Of a DNA stretch of 64,000 bases, positions 34,815-43,543 are shown one piece after another. Source of the stretch: Stenotrophomonas nitritireducens (lineage in GTDB: Bacteria > Pseudomonadota > Gammaproteobacteria > Xanthomonadales > Xanthomonadaceae); contig NZ_CP016756.1 in the NCBI RefSeq assembly GCF_001700965.1, positions 3,276,501 through 3,340,500 of the forward strand, read 5' to 3'. The translations under genes were made by a program, and so were the position numbers. The notes under the pieces were generated by a model. It was not told where the DNA came from, did no database searches, and worked only from the letters and a program-made list of their open reading frames with translations. Position 1 is the stretch's first letter; each line of letters starts with the position of its first letter.

Positions 34815-35036
34815 CTTGTGGGAGCGGCATAAGCCGCGAAGCTGGCGATGCCCGAGCACCAGGCATCTTTGCCATCTGATGGTGCATCTGCTTCGCGGCT
34901 GACGGCGCTCCCACAAGGTGGTGGCAGGCAGGCTTGTAGGAGCGGCGTAAGCCGCGAAGCCGGTGATGCCGAAGCACGAGGCAGCTATGCCATCTGATGA
35001 TGTATCTGCTTCGCGGCTTACACCGCTCCTACAAAA
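34815..35036. repeat. Array of two further ~118-bp paired-palindrome units
   Basis: Units start at 34815 and 34933, with the same arms and spacer as the 120-bp array (GGAGCGGCATAAGCCGCGAAGC, CACCAGGCAT, CTTCGCGGCT). They are separated from the first four units by element L copy 2. Confidence 0.88.
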
Positions 35037-35078
35037 ACGCCGACTGGCGGCGAGATAGGCTGGTTAAATATTGGCCAT

Positions 35079-35165
35079 CGTTTCGAAAGCATTGCAGCGC
35101 AAGGCCTGCCGACACTTGTCCACAAGCTTCTCCAGCCATTGCACACAGCAGTTGTGGAGAAGCTC
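35079..35165. repeat. Dispersed element L, copy 3 (core)
   Basis: TTTCGAAAGCATTGCAGCGCAAGGCCTGC, TTGTCCACAA (35116), TTCTCCAGCCATTGCACACAG and TTGTGGAGAA. The inner stem is CCACAA/TTGTGG instead of CCACAG/CTGTGG, a paired change relative to copies 1 and 2. The 3' flank shared by copies 1 and 2 is missing. Confidence 0.72.
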
Positions 35166-35198
35166 GATCGCCACAGTTTGCACCCATCGGTGGCCGCT

Positions 35199-35230
35199 GT
35201 AGCCCGGGTAAGCGCAGCGCACCCGGGGCC
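35199..35230. repeat. GTAGCCCGGGT palindromic repeat
   Basis: GTAGCCCGGGTAAGCGCAGCGCACCCGGGG contains the inverted CCCGGGT/ACCCGGG arms (35203-35209, 35221-35227). This is a third palindromic repeat type in the same gap. Confidence 0.6.
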
Positions 35231-35321
35231 GGTTTGCGCCAAGAGCGTACGGGCTAGCCGCAGCACGCCGATGCACCGCGCTTGCCCGGGCTGCGCGCAC
35301 TGCAGTCGCCACATCGCACAG

Positions 35322-35352
35322 ACAACAAGGCCCGCCAATGGCGGGCCCTGTT
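35322..35352 (-). terminator. Terminator of the second TonB receptor
   Basis: On the minus strand a 9-bp GGCCCGCCA / TGGCGGGCC stem lies about 30 bases past the receptor stop and is followed by TTGTTGT. Confidence 0.65.
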
Positions 35353-35376
35353 GTTGATGCGCACGGCTGGGCGGGA

Positions 35377-38109
35377 TTACAGCGCGGCGCCGCCGAACTT
35401 GTGCGTGTACTGCAGGTTGATCTGACGGCCGACGCTGTCGAACCAGGAGATGTCGTAATACGGATACGACGTATAGGTCGGATCCTTCGGCGGCATCTTG
35501 TTGAACAGGTTCACCACCGACAAGGTCAGGCGCGAGTGGTCATCGAATCGATACTGCAGCGTAGCGTTGTAGCGATAGGTAGCACGGATGTACGGACCCG
35601 GATCACCGTCTTCCCACACCTGGTCATAAGACCAGCCATTGGGTAGCTTCCCCAGGCGCTGGCCATAGATGGTGGCGGCCCAGGCATCCTTCTCCCAGCT
35701 GATGCTGGCACTGGTCTTGGTGCGCGGGATGTCGAAGCCGCTGTTGACCGCGAACTGATCCTTGGTCACATCACCGGCGTATTGCTGGAAGTCGTGCTTC
35801 TTCACCCAGGTATGGGCGCCGCTGAAGGTGAATTGACCGATGCCGGTCTGCAGGCGGTAGCGCACGCCGACATCGACGCCTTCGGTGGACTCCTTGGCAA
35901 CGTTGATCGGATTGACGTAGATGCCGTAGAGCGAGCCGTTGGAATTGCGGGTCACGCGCGAGACGGCGTCCATGCAGGTGGGCGAGCTCATGTCCTTGTC
36001 GCCGAGCCGGCAGGCCGCCTCGTCACGCAGGATCTGGTCCACGCTCATGTCCTGGACCTGGTCGCGCATGTCGATGTTGAACCAGTCCGCCGAGATATCC
36101 AGGCCATTGATGGGCGACCAGACAAAGCCGGCAGTCCACGAGGTGCTGGTCTCCGGATCGAGGTTGCGATTGCCCTCGCGGGTGCGGATCAGGCCTTCGC
36201 TGTAGTCCTCCGGGTCATCGCCATTGTCCAGCGCATAGTTGTACCAATCGACGCCGCTGGTCTCGTCGTTGCCGATGCCGGCATAGACATAGTGCAGATC
36301 CGGCGCGCGGAAGGCGGTGCCGTAGGAGCCACGAACCAGCAATGAGTCGATCGGACGCCATTCCAGACCGGTGCTCCAGGTTGCCTTGCCGATGCTGTTG
36401 CCGGAATAACGGTATTGGTCGTAACGACCGGCCACGCTCCAGTTCAGGGTTTCGTGCAGTGGCATGCGCAGCTCGGCGGCACCCGCCCAGCGATTGCGGC
36501 TGCCCTTGCCGTCGGAGTCCTTCCAGCTGTAGTAGTAGTACTGGGTAGCCAGCGGATCGGGGTTCAACGAGTACGACTGGCGGCCGAGCTCCACGGTGCC
36601 TGCGAAGCCGGCGTCACCGCCGGGCAGGGTGAACAGGTCACCCTTGCTGACCGTCAACGACAAGGTGCCGGTTTCGGACTTCGGCGTGTACACCGAACGT
36701 GCGGCGATGGAGTCGTACTCACTGCGGGTGAGCGGGCGGTACAGGCGTTCCGGGTCGGCGTTGTAGATCGGGAAGCCATCGTCGTCCTCGCCCAGCTGCG
36801 GGCCAAGGAACAGTTCGTTGGCCTTGGCCGCCACGATCTGCGGCCAGCTGATCTTGGCGCGGTACTGCGAATAGCTCAGTGCTGCTTCGTAGTCCCAGCT
36901 GTCGGCCCAGGTGCCCTTGAAGCCGGTGGTCACGCCAAAGGTTTTTTGCGTGGTCTCGATCATGTTGCGGCTGAGCCCGCCGATTTCTTCCGGCGTGAAC
37001 TGGCGCTGCCAGAATTCCACCTGGTCGCTGGCCTGGTTGTAGAAATAACCTTCCTCGTTGCCGTCGGCGGCCATGTGGCTCCACGCGGTCACGTCGCGGA
37101 ACATCGATACATCGTGGTAGCCCATCTGCACGTCGGCAAACCATTGGCTGCCATTGTCGAAGGCATAGCTCATCGACGCATACGCGTTCACGCCGCGACG
37201 CTTGCTGATGATGGTGCCGTAGCCGATGGCCTCATCGCTGCCGCAGTAGTAGCCGTATTTGGGGCGATAGCCGTAGTACGTGGTGCCGCCATTCTGGCCG
37301 GACAATGCATCGCAGGTTGCCTGGCCCGGGTCGATGTAGTCGTCATTCCAATCGGTGCGCAGGAAGCCGCGGCGCGGCGCCTGTGCGGCGGCAGTGGGGC
37401 CATCCTTTGTGGAGTCCTGGATGTCACGTTCATACGCCCATAGTGGCGTCTGCGATTGCAGCTCCACGCTGTAGATGCCGCTGAAGCGGCCCTTCTCGAA
37501 GCCGCTGACGAGGCTGATGTCGAATGACTCGCCGCCGCCTTCGCTGGTGATGCCCATGCGCGCATCGACGGTGGTGCCGTCAGCGTGCTTCTTGAGGATG
37601 AAGTTGACCACGCCCGAGATCGCATCGGAGCCATAAATGGCCGATGCACTGCCGGTCAGCACTTCTATCCGCTCGATCATGCCGAGCGGGATGTTTGAGA
37701 TGTCGGTGAAGTTGCTACGGCCCTTGAACGGCATCGGGAAGTCGGCGATGCGGCGGCCGTTGACTAGCACCAATGTGTGGTTCGGGCCCAGCCCGCGCAG
37801 GTCGACCTGCTGTGCGCCGGGCGAGAAATCCGCGCCGCTGGAGGACTGCTGGCTCTGCGTCTCGCCGCCGTTCTGGGTCATGGCGCGCAGTACATCCGGC
37901 ACGCTGGTGAAGCCGGCGGATTTGATCTCTTCGGCGGTCACCACCGTGACCGGTGCCGGCCCCTCCACCTGCGCACGCGGAATGCGTGAGCCGGTCACCT
38001 GCACCGTATCCAGTTGTTGGGGTTGGTCCTGGGCGGTCTGCGCCAGGGCGGGGGCGGCCATCGACAACAGGGCCAGTTGGATTGAACACACCATTGCGTG
38101 TTTACGCAT
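35377..38109 (-). CDS. TonB-dependent outer-membrane receptor (910 aa) of the cyanophycinase locus
   Basis: A TonB-energised outer-membrane transporter. It has a signal peptide (1-23, LLSMAAPALAQ), VTGSRIPRAQVEG before the plug domain (~40-165, including GLGPNHTLVLVNGRR and YGSDAISGVVNFILKK), then a barrel rich in Tyr/Trp/Asp strands. It has no STN domain. It is divergent from a gene for an exported cyanophycinase-like protein with 168 bases between, so the natural inference is uptake of peptides released by that enzyme. It is only distantly similar to the receptor at 6640-9597 beyond the plug. Confidence 0.94.
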   Translation of the reverse strand: MRKHAMVCSIQLALLSMAAPALAQTAQDQPQQLDTVQVTGSRIPRAQVEGPAPVTVVTAEEIKSAGFTSVPDVLRAMTQNGGETQSQQSSSGADFSPGAQQVDLRGLGPNHTLVLVNGRRIADFPMPFKGRSNFTDISNIPLGMIERIEVLTGSASAIYGSDAISGVVNFILKKHADGTTVDARMGITSEGGGESFDISLVSGFEKGRFSGIYSVELQSQTPLWAYERDIQDSTKDGPTAAAQAPRRGFLRTDWNDDYIDPGQATCDALSGQNGGTTYYGYRPKYGYYCGSDEAIGYGTIISKRRGVNAYASMSYAFDNGSQWFADVQMGYHDVSMFRDVTAWSHMAADGNEEGYFYNQASDQVEFWQRQFTPEEIGGLSRNMIETTQKTFGVTTGFKGTWADSWDYEAALSYSQYRAKISWPQIVAAKANELFLGPQLGEDDDGFPIYNADPERLYRPLTRSEYDSIAARSVYTPKSETGTLSLTVSKGDLFTLPGGDAGFAGTVELGRQSYSLNPDPLATQYYYYSWKDSDGKGSRNRWAGAAELRMPLHETLNWSVAGRYDQYRYSGNSIGKATWSTGLEWRPIDSLLVRGSYGTAFRAPDLHYVYAGIGNDETSGVDWYNYALDNGDDPEDYSEGLIRTREGNRNLDPETSTSWTAGFVWSPINGLDISADWFNIDMRDQVQDMSVDQILRDEAACRLGDKDMSSPTCMDAVSRVTRNSNGSLYGIYVNPINVAKESTEGVDVGVRYRLQTGIGQFTFSGAHTWVKKHDFQQYAGDVTKDQFAVNSGFDIPRTKTSASISWEKDAWAATIYGQRLGKLPNGWSYDQVWEDGDPGPYIRATYRYNATLQYRFDDHSRLTLSVVNLFNKMPPKDPTYTSYPYYDISWFDSVGRQINLQYTHKFGGAAL

Positions 38110-38277
38110 GAATCAGCTCTCTGATGAAAAGTGTTCTGGAGTTGTCCTTCCGGCATGTGGGGAAATGCCGGCCGCCCCTGTCTGAAATGTGCAGAGGGTC
38201 ACCGCATCTAACACCTTTTTTACACGGTTGACCACTGTGGGAAAGTCTGGCATTACGGCGATGAGCCTTCGACTGGA
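38110..38277. promoter_or_regulatory. Shared divergent promoter region, receptor / cyanophycinase-like gene
   Basis: It contains a palindrome CGGCAT (38151-38156) / ATGCCG (38165-38170), a candidate operator, and a possible sigma-70 promoter towards the plus strand: TTGACC (38228-38233), 17-base spacer, CATTAC (38251-38256). The -10 is weak. The gap could carry common control of the transporter and the two peptidases. Confidence 0.4.
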
Positions 38278-39315
38278 GTGGGCATTAACGTGCTGAAACG
38301 TAAGAGTTCCTGGCGGCAACGACTGGTGCTTGCCGTAGTGGCGCTGGTGGTTGCAGGTGTTACCAATGCGGCTTCCGCAGCAACCGTCGGCGAGACGGGC
38401 TACAAGTACTACGAAATAGGCGATCTCAAGGCGCCTCGTCCCGGGGCCACCCAGGCGGCGATGCTGTTGATGGGCGGCGGTGACTGGGTGCCCGAGGCCT
38501 TTCACTGGTGGGTGGAACGTGCAGGGCATGGCCGCGTGCTGATCCTGCGGGCCTCCGGCGACGACAACATGCAGAAGGAGCTCTACAACGACATCGGTGG
38601 AGTCACCGCAGTGCAGACGCTGGTGTTCCATGACCGCAAAGCGGCCGACGATCCGCAGGTGCTGCAGATGGTGCGCGATGCGGATGCGATCTTCCTTGCG
38701 GGCGGTGACCAGGCGCGATACGTGCGCTTCTGGAAGGGTACCCAGCTCAACGCGCTGTTGGACGATCACGTGCGCGCGGGCAAGCCGATTGGTGGAACCA
38801 GTGCCGGCTTGGCCGTGCTCGGCCACCATGCTTATGGCGCACTGGATGGGGGCAGCGTTGATTCCGCCACCGCGCTTGCGGATCCGATGGGCAGTGCCGT
38901 CACCATGGATCATGGCTTCCTTGCCATGCCGTTTCTGTCCAACGTTGTCACCGACACGCACTTTGCCAGGCGCAATCGGCTGGGGCGGCTGATCGTGTTC
39001 GTGGCGCGTGCGGCGCAGACCGCAGGCAGCAACAACATCATTGGCCTGGGCGTGGATGAAGATGCGGCCCTGTGCGTGGAAGCAGACGGGAGAGGGCGGG
39101 TCTACGCGTTGGGCGACGGCTATGCCTGGCTGGTGCAGCCACGTCATTCCCCGCAGCGTCTGGCCGCCGGCCAGGCACTGGATTTCAAGGGCGTACCGGT
39201 AACGGCAGCGGGCAAGAACAGCGTGCTGCACCTGGATACCTTCAAGGTGGACAACCCTGCATTCACCGCTGTCGCCAATGTGGTTGATGGCCGTCTGCAA
39301 CTGCTGCCAAGGTAA
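38278..39315 (+). CDS. Exported cyanophycinase-like serine exopeptidase (S51 family)
   Basis: A 345-residue protein with a basic N-region and hydrophobic signal segment (LVLAVVALVVAGVTNAASAA). The S51 fold follows: LLMGGGDWVPEAF, FLAGGDQARYVRFW and the nucleophile serine in IGGTSAGLAVLG near residue 182, with MDHGF...DTHFARRNRLGRL carrying the His/Arg-rich active-site part. Cyanophycinases cut cyanophycin to beta-Asp-Arg dipeptides. The exported forms act on external polymer. The start is GTG 38278 (GTG 38290 also possible). It is probably co-transcribed with the isoaspartyl peptidase downstream. Confidence 0.85.
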   Translation: MGINVLKRKSSWRQRLVLAVVALVVAGVTNAASAATVGETGYKYYEIGDLKAPRPGATQAAMLLMGGGDWVPEAFHWWVERAGHGRVLILRASGDDNMQKELYNDIGGVTAVQTLVFHDRKAADDPQVLQMVRDADAIFLAGGDQARYVRFWKGTQLNALLDDHVRAGKPIGGTSAGLAVLGHHAYGALDGGSVDSATALADPMGSAVTMDHGFLAMPFLSNVVTDTHFARRNRLGRLIVFVARAAQTAGSNNIIGLGVDEDAALCVEADGRGRVYALGDGYAWLVQPRHSPQRLAAGQALDFKGVPVTAAGKNSVLHLDTFKVDNPAFTAVANVVDGRLQLLPR

Positions 39316-39434
39316 GGTCTTGCGCAGGAAGGGCTGTGGCTTTTCCTCCGCGCTATCGTCAGGTACGGCAGCTGTGCTGGTCAGTCGGCCGGGGCGGTGC
39401 CTAGAATCAAGAATCCATTCCGGAGTAAAGAAAC

Positions 39435-40454
39435 ATGAAGCTGACTTCCGCGGTACTGCTTGGCCTGGCGTCGCTGTCCTCGGGAGCTGCCGCTGCAGCC
39501 GAGGTTTCTCCCTTGCTGGTGATCCACGGCGGGGCCGGCGTCGAGCGCAAGGACTTCAGTGCTGCAGAGGAACGTGCGGCGCGCGCGGCATTGACCGAAG
39601 CGCTGCGCCAGGGGCACCAGGCGCTGGCCGCCGGCAAGCCCGCGCTGGATGCGGTGACCGCCGCGATCACCGTGCTGGAAAACGACCCGACCTTCAATGC
39701 CGGGCGCGGCGCGGTATTCACCCATGATGGCAAGAACGAGCTGGATTCCTCGTTGATGGATGGCGCCACGCTGCGCGCCGGTGCGGTGGCTGGCGTGCAT
39801 ACGGTGAAGAACCCGATCCTGCTCGCACGCGCGGTGATGGAGCACTCCCCGCACGTGATGATGGTGGGGCAGGGTGCGGAGATGTTCGCCGCCGAGCAGA
39901 AGATCGAACTGGTCGATCCGTCCTACTTCCGTACCGAGAAGCGCTGGGAGCAGTTGCAGCGTGCATTGAAGGAAGAGGCTGCCGGCCAGGCCCATGTGGA
40001 TCTGGAAACGGCCAAGCACTTCGGCACGGTAGGCGCGGTTGCACTCGACAGCCAAGGCAAATTGGCCGCAGGCACCTCCACCGGCGGCATGACCAACAAG
40101 CGCTACGGGCGTGTCGGTGATTCGCCGATCATCGGCGCAGGTACCTATGCCACCGGCAATTGCGCGGTATCCGGCACCGGCTGGGGTGAGTTCTACATCC
40201 GCCTGGCGGCGGCGCATGAAATATGCGCGCGCATGCAGTACCTGAAGGAAACGCCTGCACAGGCTGGCGAGGAGGTCATCGTCAAGCGCCTGCCGGCCCT
40301 GGGTGGCGATGGCGGTGCGATCGTATTGGCGGCTGACGGCACGGCGGCAACGCCGTTCAATACCGAAGGCATGTACCGCGGTTGGATTGGTGCCGATGGG
40401 GTCCCGCACGTGGCGATTTTTGCCGACGAAAAGCTTAAAATGCCCGGCGAGTAA
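39435..40454 (+). CDS. Exported isoaspartyl peptidase / L-asparaginase (Ntn hydrolase, T2 family)
   Basis: A 339-residue precursor with a signal peptide (1-22, LGLASLSSGAAAAAE), so it is periplasmic or exported, unlike cytoplasmic IaaA. The T2 features are IHGGAGVERKDF, NAGRGAVFTHDGKNELDSSLMDG and the autocleavage site HFGTVGAVALD, where Thr becomes the N-terminal nucleophile of the beta subunit. GGMTNKRYGRVGDSPIIGAGTYA forms the substrate pocket. It hydrolyses beta-aspartyl dipeptides, the product of the upstream cyanophycinase-like enzyme. The intergenic gap is 119 bases. Confidence 0.92.
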   Translation: MKLTSAVLLGLASLSSGAAAAAEVSPLLVIHGGAGVERKDFSAAEERAARAALTEALRQGHQALAAGKPALDAVTAAITVLENDPTFNAGRGAVFTHDGKNELDSSLMDGATLRAGAVAGVHTVKNPILLARAVMEHSPHVMMVGQGAEMFAAEQKIELVDPSYFRTEKRWEQLQRALKEEAAGQAHVDLETAKHFGTVGAVALDSQGKLAAGTSTGGMTNKRYGRVGDSPIIGAGTYATGNCAVSGTGWGEFYIRLAAAHEICARMQYLKETPAQAGEEVIVKRLPALGGDGGAIVLAADGTAATPFNTEGMYRGWIGADGVPHVAIFADEKLKMPGE

Positions 40455-40515
40455 CACGCTGTTGAGGGTGACGGCGGCGCTGCAAAAAAATTTTCACCGA
40501 ATGTGAAGATTTCTG

Positions 40516-40544
40516 TTGACAGCATCGGCGCTCATAACCAAAAT
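40516..40544 (+). promoter_or_regulatory. Sigma-70 promoter of the tRNA-tuf operon
   Basis: A consensus TTGACA (40516-40521) is followed after 17 bases by CAAAAT (40539-40544), about 58 bases before tRNA-Tyr. An AT-rich stretch (AAAAAAATTTT, ~40485) just upstream could serve as an UP element. Confidence 0.75.
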
Positions 40545-40602
40545 AGCGAGCTCACCCACCCCTGACCGGCAAGGCCGCCGGTCCTAGACAAGGGAGTGGA
40601 AT

Positions 40603-40688
40603 GGAGGGATACCCAAGCGGCCAACGGGGGCAGACTGTAAATCTGCTGGCTTACGCCTTCGGTGGTTCGAATCCACCTCCCTCCACCA
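40603..40688 (+). tRNA. tRNA-Tyr (anticodon GTA)
   Basis: An 86-base class II tRNA with a long variable arm. The acceptor is GGAGGGA/TCCCTCC plus encoded ACCA, and the anticodon loop CTGTAAA has GTA. It is the first of three tRNAs ahead of tuf, as in the E. coli tyrU-glyT-thrT-tufB unit. Confidence 0.96.
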
Positions 40689-40716
40689 GTTTTATGTTGT
40701 GACGTGTTTTCCCGGT

Positions 40717-40790
40717 GCGGGAGTAGTTCAACGGTAGAACCTTAGCCTTCCAAGCTAATGGTGCGGGTTCGATTCCCGTCTCCCGCTCCA
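40717..40790 (+). tRNA. tRNA-Gly (anticodon TCC)
   Basis: A 74-base cloverleaf. The acceptor GCGGGAG pairs with CTCCCGC, followed by TCCA; the anticodon loop is CTTCCAA with TCC. It lies 28 bases after tRNA-Tyr. Confidence 0.96.
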
Positions 40791-40828
40791 TTGAACGAAA
40801 CGAAAAAACACGGCATAATAGACAACTC

Positions 40829-40904
40829 GCTCACGTAGCTCAGTCGGTAGAGCACCTCCTTGGTAAGGAGGAGGTCGAAGGTTCGATTCCTTTCGTGAGC
40901 ACCA
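40829..40904 (+). tRNA. tRNA-Thr (anticodon GGT)
   Basis: A 76-base cloverleaf. The acceptor GCTCACG pairs with CGTGAGC, followed by ACCA; the anticodon loop is TTGGTAA with GGT. It ends 46 bases before the tuf start. Confidence 0.96.
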
Positions 40905-40950
40905 TCTTGCCGATAGTGCATAACCAACCTGTTACCGAGAAGAAGCAGCC

Positions 40951-42141
40951 ATGTCCAAGGGTAAGTTCGAGCGTACCAAGCCGCACGTCAACGTCGGCAC
41001 CATCGGCCACGTCGATCATGGCAAGACCACGCTGACCGCCGCACTGACCAAGATCGGTGCAGAGCGCTTCGGTGGCGAGTTCAAGGATTACTCCTCGATC
41101 GACGCCGCGCCGGAAGAAAAGGCACGTGGTATCACCATCTCGACCGCGCACGTTGAGTACGAATCGGCCAGCCGTCACTACGCCCACGTGGATTGCCCGG
41201 GCCATGCTGACTACGTCAAGAACATGATCACCGGTGCTGCCCAGATGGACGGCGCGATCCTGGTCTGTTCGGCTGCTGACGGCCCGATGCCGCAGACCCG
41301 CGAGCACATCCTGCTGTCGCGTCAGGTCGGCGTGCCGTACATCGTCGTGTTCCTGAACAAGGCCGACATGGTTGACGACGCCGAGCTGCTCGAGCTGGTC
41401 GAAATGGAAGTTCGTGAGCTGCTGAGCAAGTACGACTTCCCGGGCGACGACACCCCGATCGTTCACGGTTCGGCCCGTATGGCGCTGGAAGGTGACCAGA
41501 GCGAAATCGGCGTGCCGGCCATCCTGAAGCTGGTCGATGCACTGGACAGCTGGATCCCGACCCCGGAGCGTGACGTCGACAAGCCGTTCCTGATGCCGGT
41601 GGAAGACGTGTTCTCGATCTCGGGCCGCGGCACCGTGGTGACCGGTCGTATCGAGCGCGGCGTGATCAAGGTCGGCGAAGAAATCGAAATCGTCGGTATC
41701 CGTCCGGTCCAGAAGACCACCGTCACCGGTGTGGAAATGTTCCGCAAGCTGCTCGACCAGGGTCAGGCAGGCGACAACGCCGGTCTGCTGCTGCGCGGCA
41801 CCAAGCGTGACGACGTGGAGCGCGGCCAGGTTCTGGCCAAGCCGGGTTCGATCAAGCCGCACACCCAGTTCGAAGCTGAGGTGTACGTGCTGTCGAAGGA
41901 CGAAGGCGGCCGTCACACGCCGTTCTTCAAGGGCTACCGTCCGCAGTTCTACTTCCGTACCACCGACATCACTGGCGCTTGCGAGCTGCCGGAAGGCGTC
42001 GAAATGGTGATGCCGGGTGACAACGTCAAGATGACCGTCACCCTGATCAACCCGGTGGCAATGGACGAAGGCCTGCGCTTCGCAATCCGCGAGGGTGGCC
42101 GTACCGTCGGCGCCGGCGTGGTCGCAAAGATCATCGCGTAA
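40951..42141 (+). CDS. tuf: Elongation factor Tu, copy 1 (tufB position)
   Basis: A 396-residue GTPase that delivers aminoacyl-tRNA to the ribosome. G1 is GHVDHGKT (19-26), the effector region is KARGITIST, and DCPGH and NKAD are intact. It differs from the second copy at only two residues that I can see (Ser/Thr74 and Ile/Val395), and the DNA is nearly identical. Its position after tRNA-Tyr-Gly-Thr and before tRNA-Trp-secE-nusG is the tufB position. SD-like GAGAAG precedes the ATG. Confidence 0.98.
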   Translation: MSKGKFERTKPHVNVGTIGHVDHGKTTLTAALTKIGAERFGGEFKDYSSIDAAPEEKARGITISTAHVEYESASRHYAHVDCPGHADYVKNMITGAAQMDGAILVCSAADGPMPQTREHILLSRQVGVPYIVVFLNKADMVDDAELLELVEMEVRELLSKYDFPGDDTPIVHGSARMALEGDQSEIGVPAILKLVDALDSWIPTPERDVDKPFLMPVEDVFSISGRGTVVTGRIERGVIKVGEEIEIVGIRPVQKTTVTGVEMFRKLLDQGQAGDNAGLLLRGTKRDDVERGQVLAKPGSIKPHTQFEAEVYVLSKDEGGRHTPFFKGYRPQFYFRTTDITGACELPEGVEMVMPGDNVKMTVTLINPVAMDEGLRFAIREGGRTVGAGVVAKIIA

Positions 42142-42244
42142 TAGCCTGTAGCGCCAGCAGTAAACGCTGTTGGTGGCGCGGATGGCGGGCCGGGTAACTC
42201 GGTCCGCCTTCGCCGTCTAAGGTGATGTGTAACAGTCAAGTCAT

Positions 42245-42320
<76 letters not shown>

Positions 42321-42370
42321 CTTGCAACTCTCTATCCAGTGACCTTGGTCGCACCAGCAACAAGAGTCGG

Positions 42371-42778
42371 ATGAACAGCAAGATCGAACATTCCAAGTCC
42401 GCCGCCTCCGGTGGCGATATCGTCAAGTACGTCGGCGCTGCGCTGTTGGTGCTGGCGGGTCTGTTTGTCTGGTTCTGGTTCGCCGATCAGCCGCGCACTG
42501 CCCAGTTGGGCGCGTGGGCAGGTCAGTGGCGGGCGCTGGCAGTGGTTGTGGGTCTGGTGGCCGGTGGTGCAGTATTCATGCTCACTGCCAAGGGTCGTCA
42601 GACAATCGAATTCCTTTCTGAATCCCGTTTCGAGCTGCGCAAGGTTGTGTGGCCGACCCGCCAGGAAGCCATCCGCATGACGTGGGTGGTGGTTGTGGTG
42701 GTGATCGTGTTGAGCCTGCTGTTGGGTGGCTTCGATTTCGTGATCCAGAAGCTGACCCAGTGGTTCTTGGGTCGTTAA
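42371..42778 (+). CDS. secE: Preprotein translocase subunit SecE
   Basis: A 135-residue SecYEG subunit with three membrane helices (~20-38, 52-72, 105-130) as in the E. coli-type SecE. The conserved cytoplasmic amphipathic motif ([20 protein letters not shown]) precedes the last helix. ATG 42371 was chosen by length; the open frame upstream is the tRNA-Trp region. The TAA overlaps the nusG Shine-Dalgarno. Confidence 0.96.
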   Translation: MNSKIEHSKSAASGGDIVKYVGAALLVLAGLFVWFWFADQPRTAQLGAWAGQWRALAVVVGLVAGGAVFMLTAKGRQTIEFLSESRFELRKVVWPTRQEAIRMTWVVVVVVIVLSLLLGGFDFVIQKLTQWFLGR

Positions 42779-42788
42779 GGAGATATCT

Positions 42789-43349
42789 GTGAAGCGTTGG
42801 TACGTCGTTCACGCCTATTCAGGTTTTGAGAAGTCGGTTGCGCAGGCGTTGCGTGATCGCATCGTGCGTGACGAGATGCAGGAGCTTTTTGGTGATGTGC
42901 TGGTCCCCACGGAAGAAGTGGTGGAAATGCGCGCAGGCCAGAAGCGCCGCTCCGAGCGCAAGTTCTTCCCGGGTTACGTGCTGGTACAGATCGAAACCCA
43001 TGAAGAAGCAGGCATCCCGCGTATCGACAACGAAAGCTGGCACTTGGTCAAGGAAACCCCGAAGGTCATGGGTTTCATTGGCGGCACGGCTGATCGCCCG
43101 CTGCCGATCCAGGACAGCGAAGCTGCTGCCATCCTGAACCGCGTTCAGGAAGGTGTTGAGAAGCCGCGTCCGAAGGTGCTGTTCGAGCCGGGCCAGATGG
43201 TCCGCGTCACCGATGGCCCATTCAATGACTTCAACGGCGTGGTCGAAGAAGTCAATTATGAAAAGAGCCGCGTGCGCGTTTCGGTGTTGATCTTTGGTCG
43301 CGCCACCCCGGTCGAGCTCGAGTTTGGCCAGGTAGAAAAGGCCATCTGA
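42789..43349 (+). CDS. nusG: Transcription termination/antitermination protein NusG
   Basis: A 186-residue RNA polymerase clamp-binding elongation factor. The NGN domain starts [15 protein letters not shown], and the KOW domain (~135-186) contains [24 protein letters not shown] 42789 is preceded by AAGGAG at six bases. Confidence 0.97.
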   Translation: MKRWYVVHAYSGFEKSVAQALRDRIVRDEMQELFGDVLVPTEEVVEMRAGQKRRSERKFFPGYVLVQIETHEEAGIPRIDNESWHLVKETPKVMGFIGGTADRPLPIQDSEAAAILNRVQEGVEKPRPKVLFEPGQMVRVTDGPFNDFNGVVEEVNYEKSRVRVSVLIFGRATPVELEFGQVEKAI

Positions 43350-43543
43350 CGCCGTTTGCGTCACCTGTTCAGGTGGCGTCAAAAAAAGCTGTTACAATTT
43401 TTGGCTCCCCAACGAGGGAGCAAATCAAGGGCTGCCGCAAGGTGGCCTTTGGTGCGATTTCACAACGCGATGCCGGGACGCGTGATTCCCGGTCCGATGG
43501 GGAGCCTGTTGTCGCAAGGCGCTAGCACCCGGAGAGCACTCTA

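Larger units (their letters stand above)
34029..35320. other. 1.3-kb gene-free region built almost entirely of repeats
   Basis: It lies between ychF (plus) and the TonB receptor (minus), so it sits at a convergent end. Order: element L1, four REP-pair units, element L2, two REP-pair units, element L3, then a palindromic CCCGGGT repeat. No protein-coding frame is supported. Confidence 0.85.

Noticed and set aside
34187..35036. CRISPR-like regular array
   Set aside because: The 120-bp units are conserved over their whole length, including the would-be spacers, and no cas gene is present; they are paired palindromes.
34060..35170. Replication origin suggested by three TTGTCCACA motifs
   Set aside because: The motifs are part of a repeated element, no AT-rich unwinding region or dnaA/dnaN is nearby, and the boxes are not consensus.
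43363..43390. Terminator after nusG
   Set aside because: The hairpin is followed by A7 on the plus strand, so the U run would lie on the minus strand where no gene ends; it may be only a leader stem of rplK.
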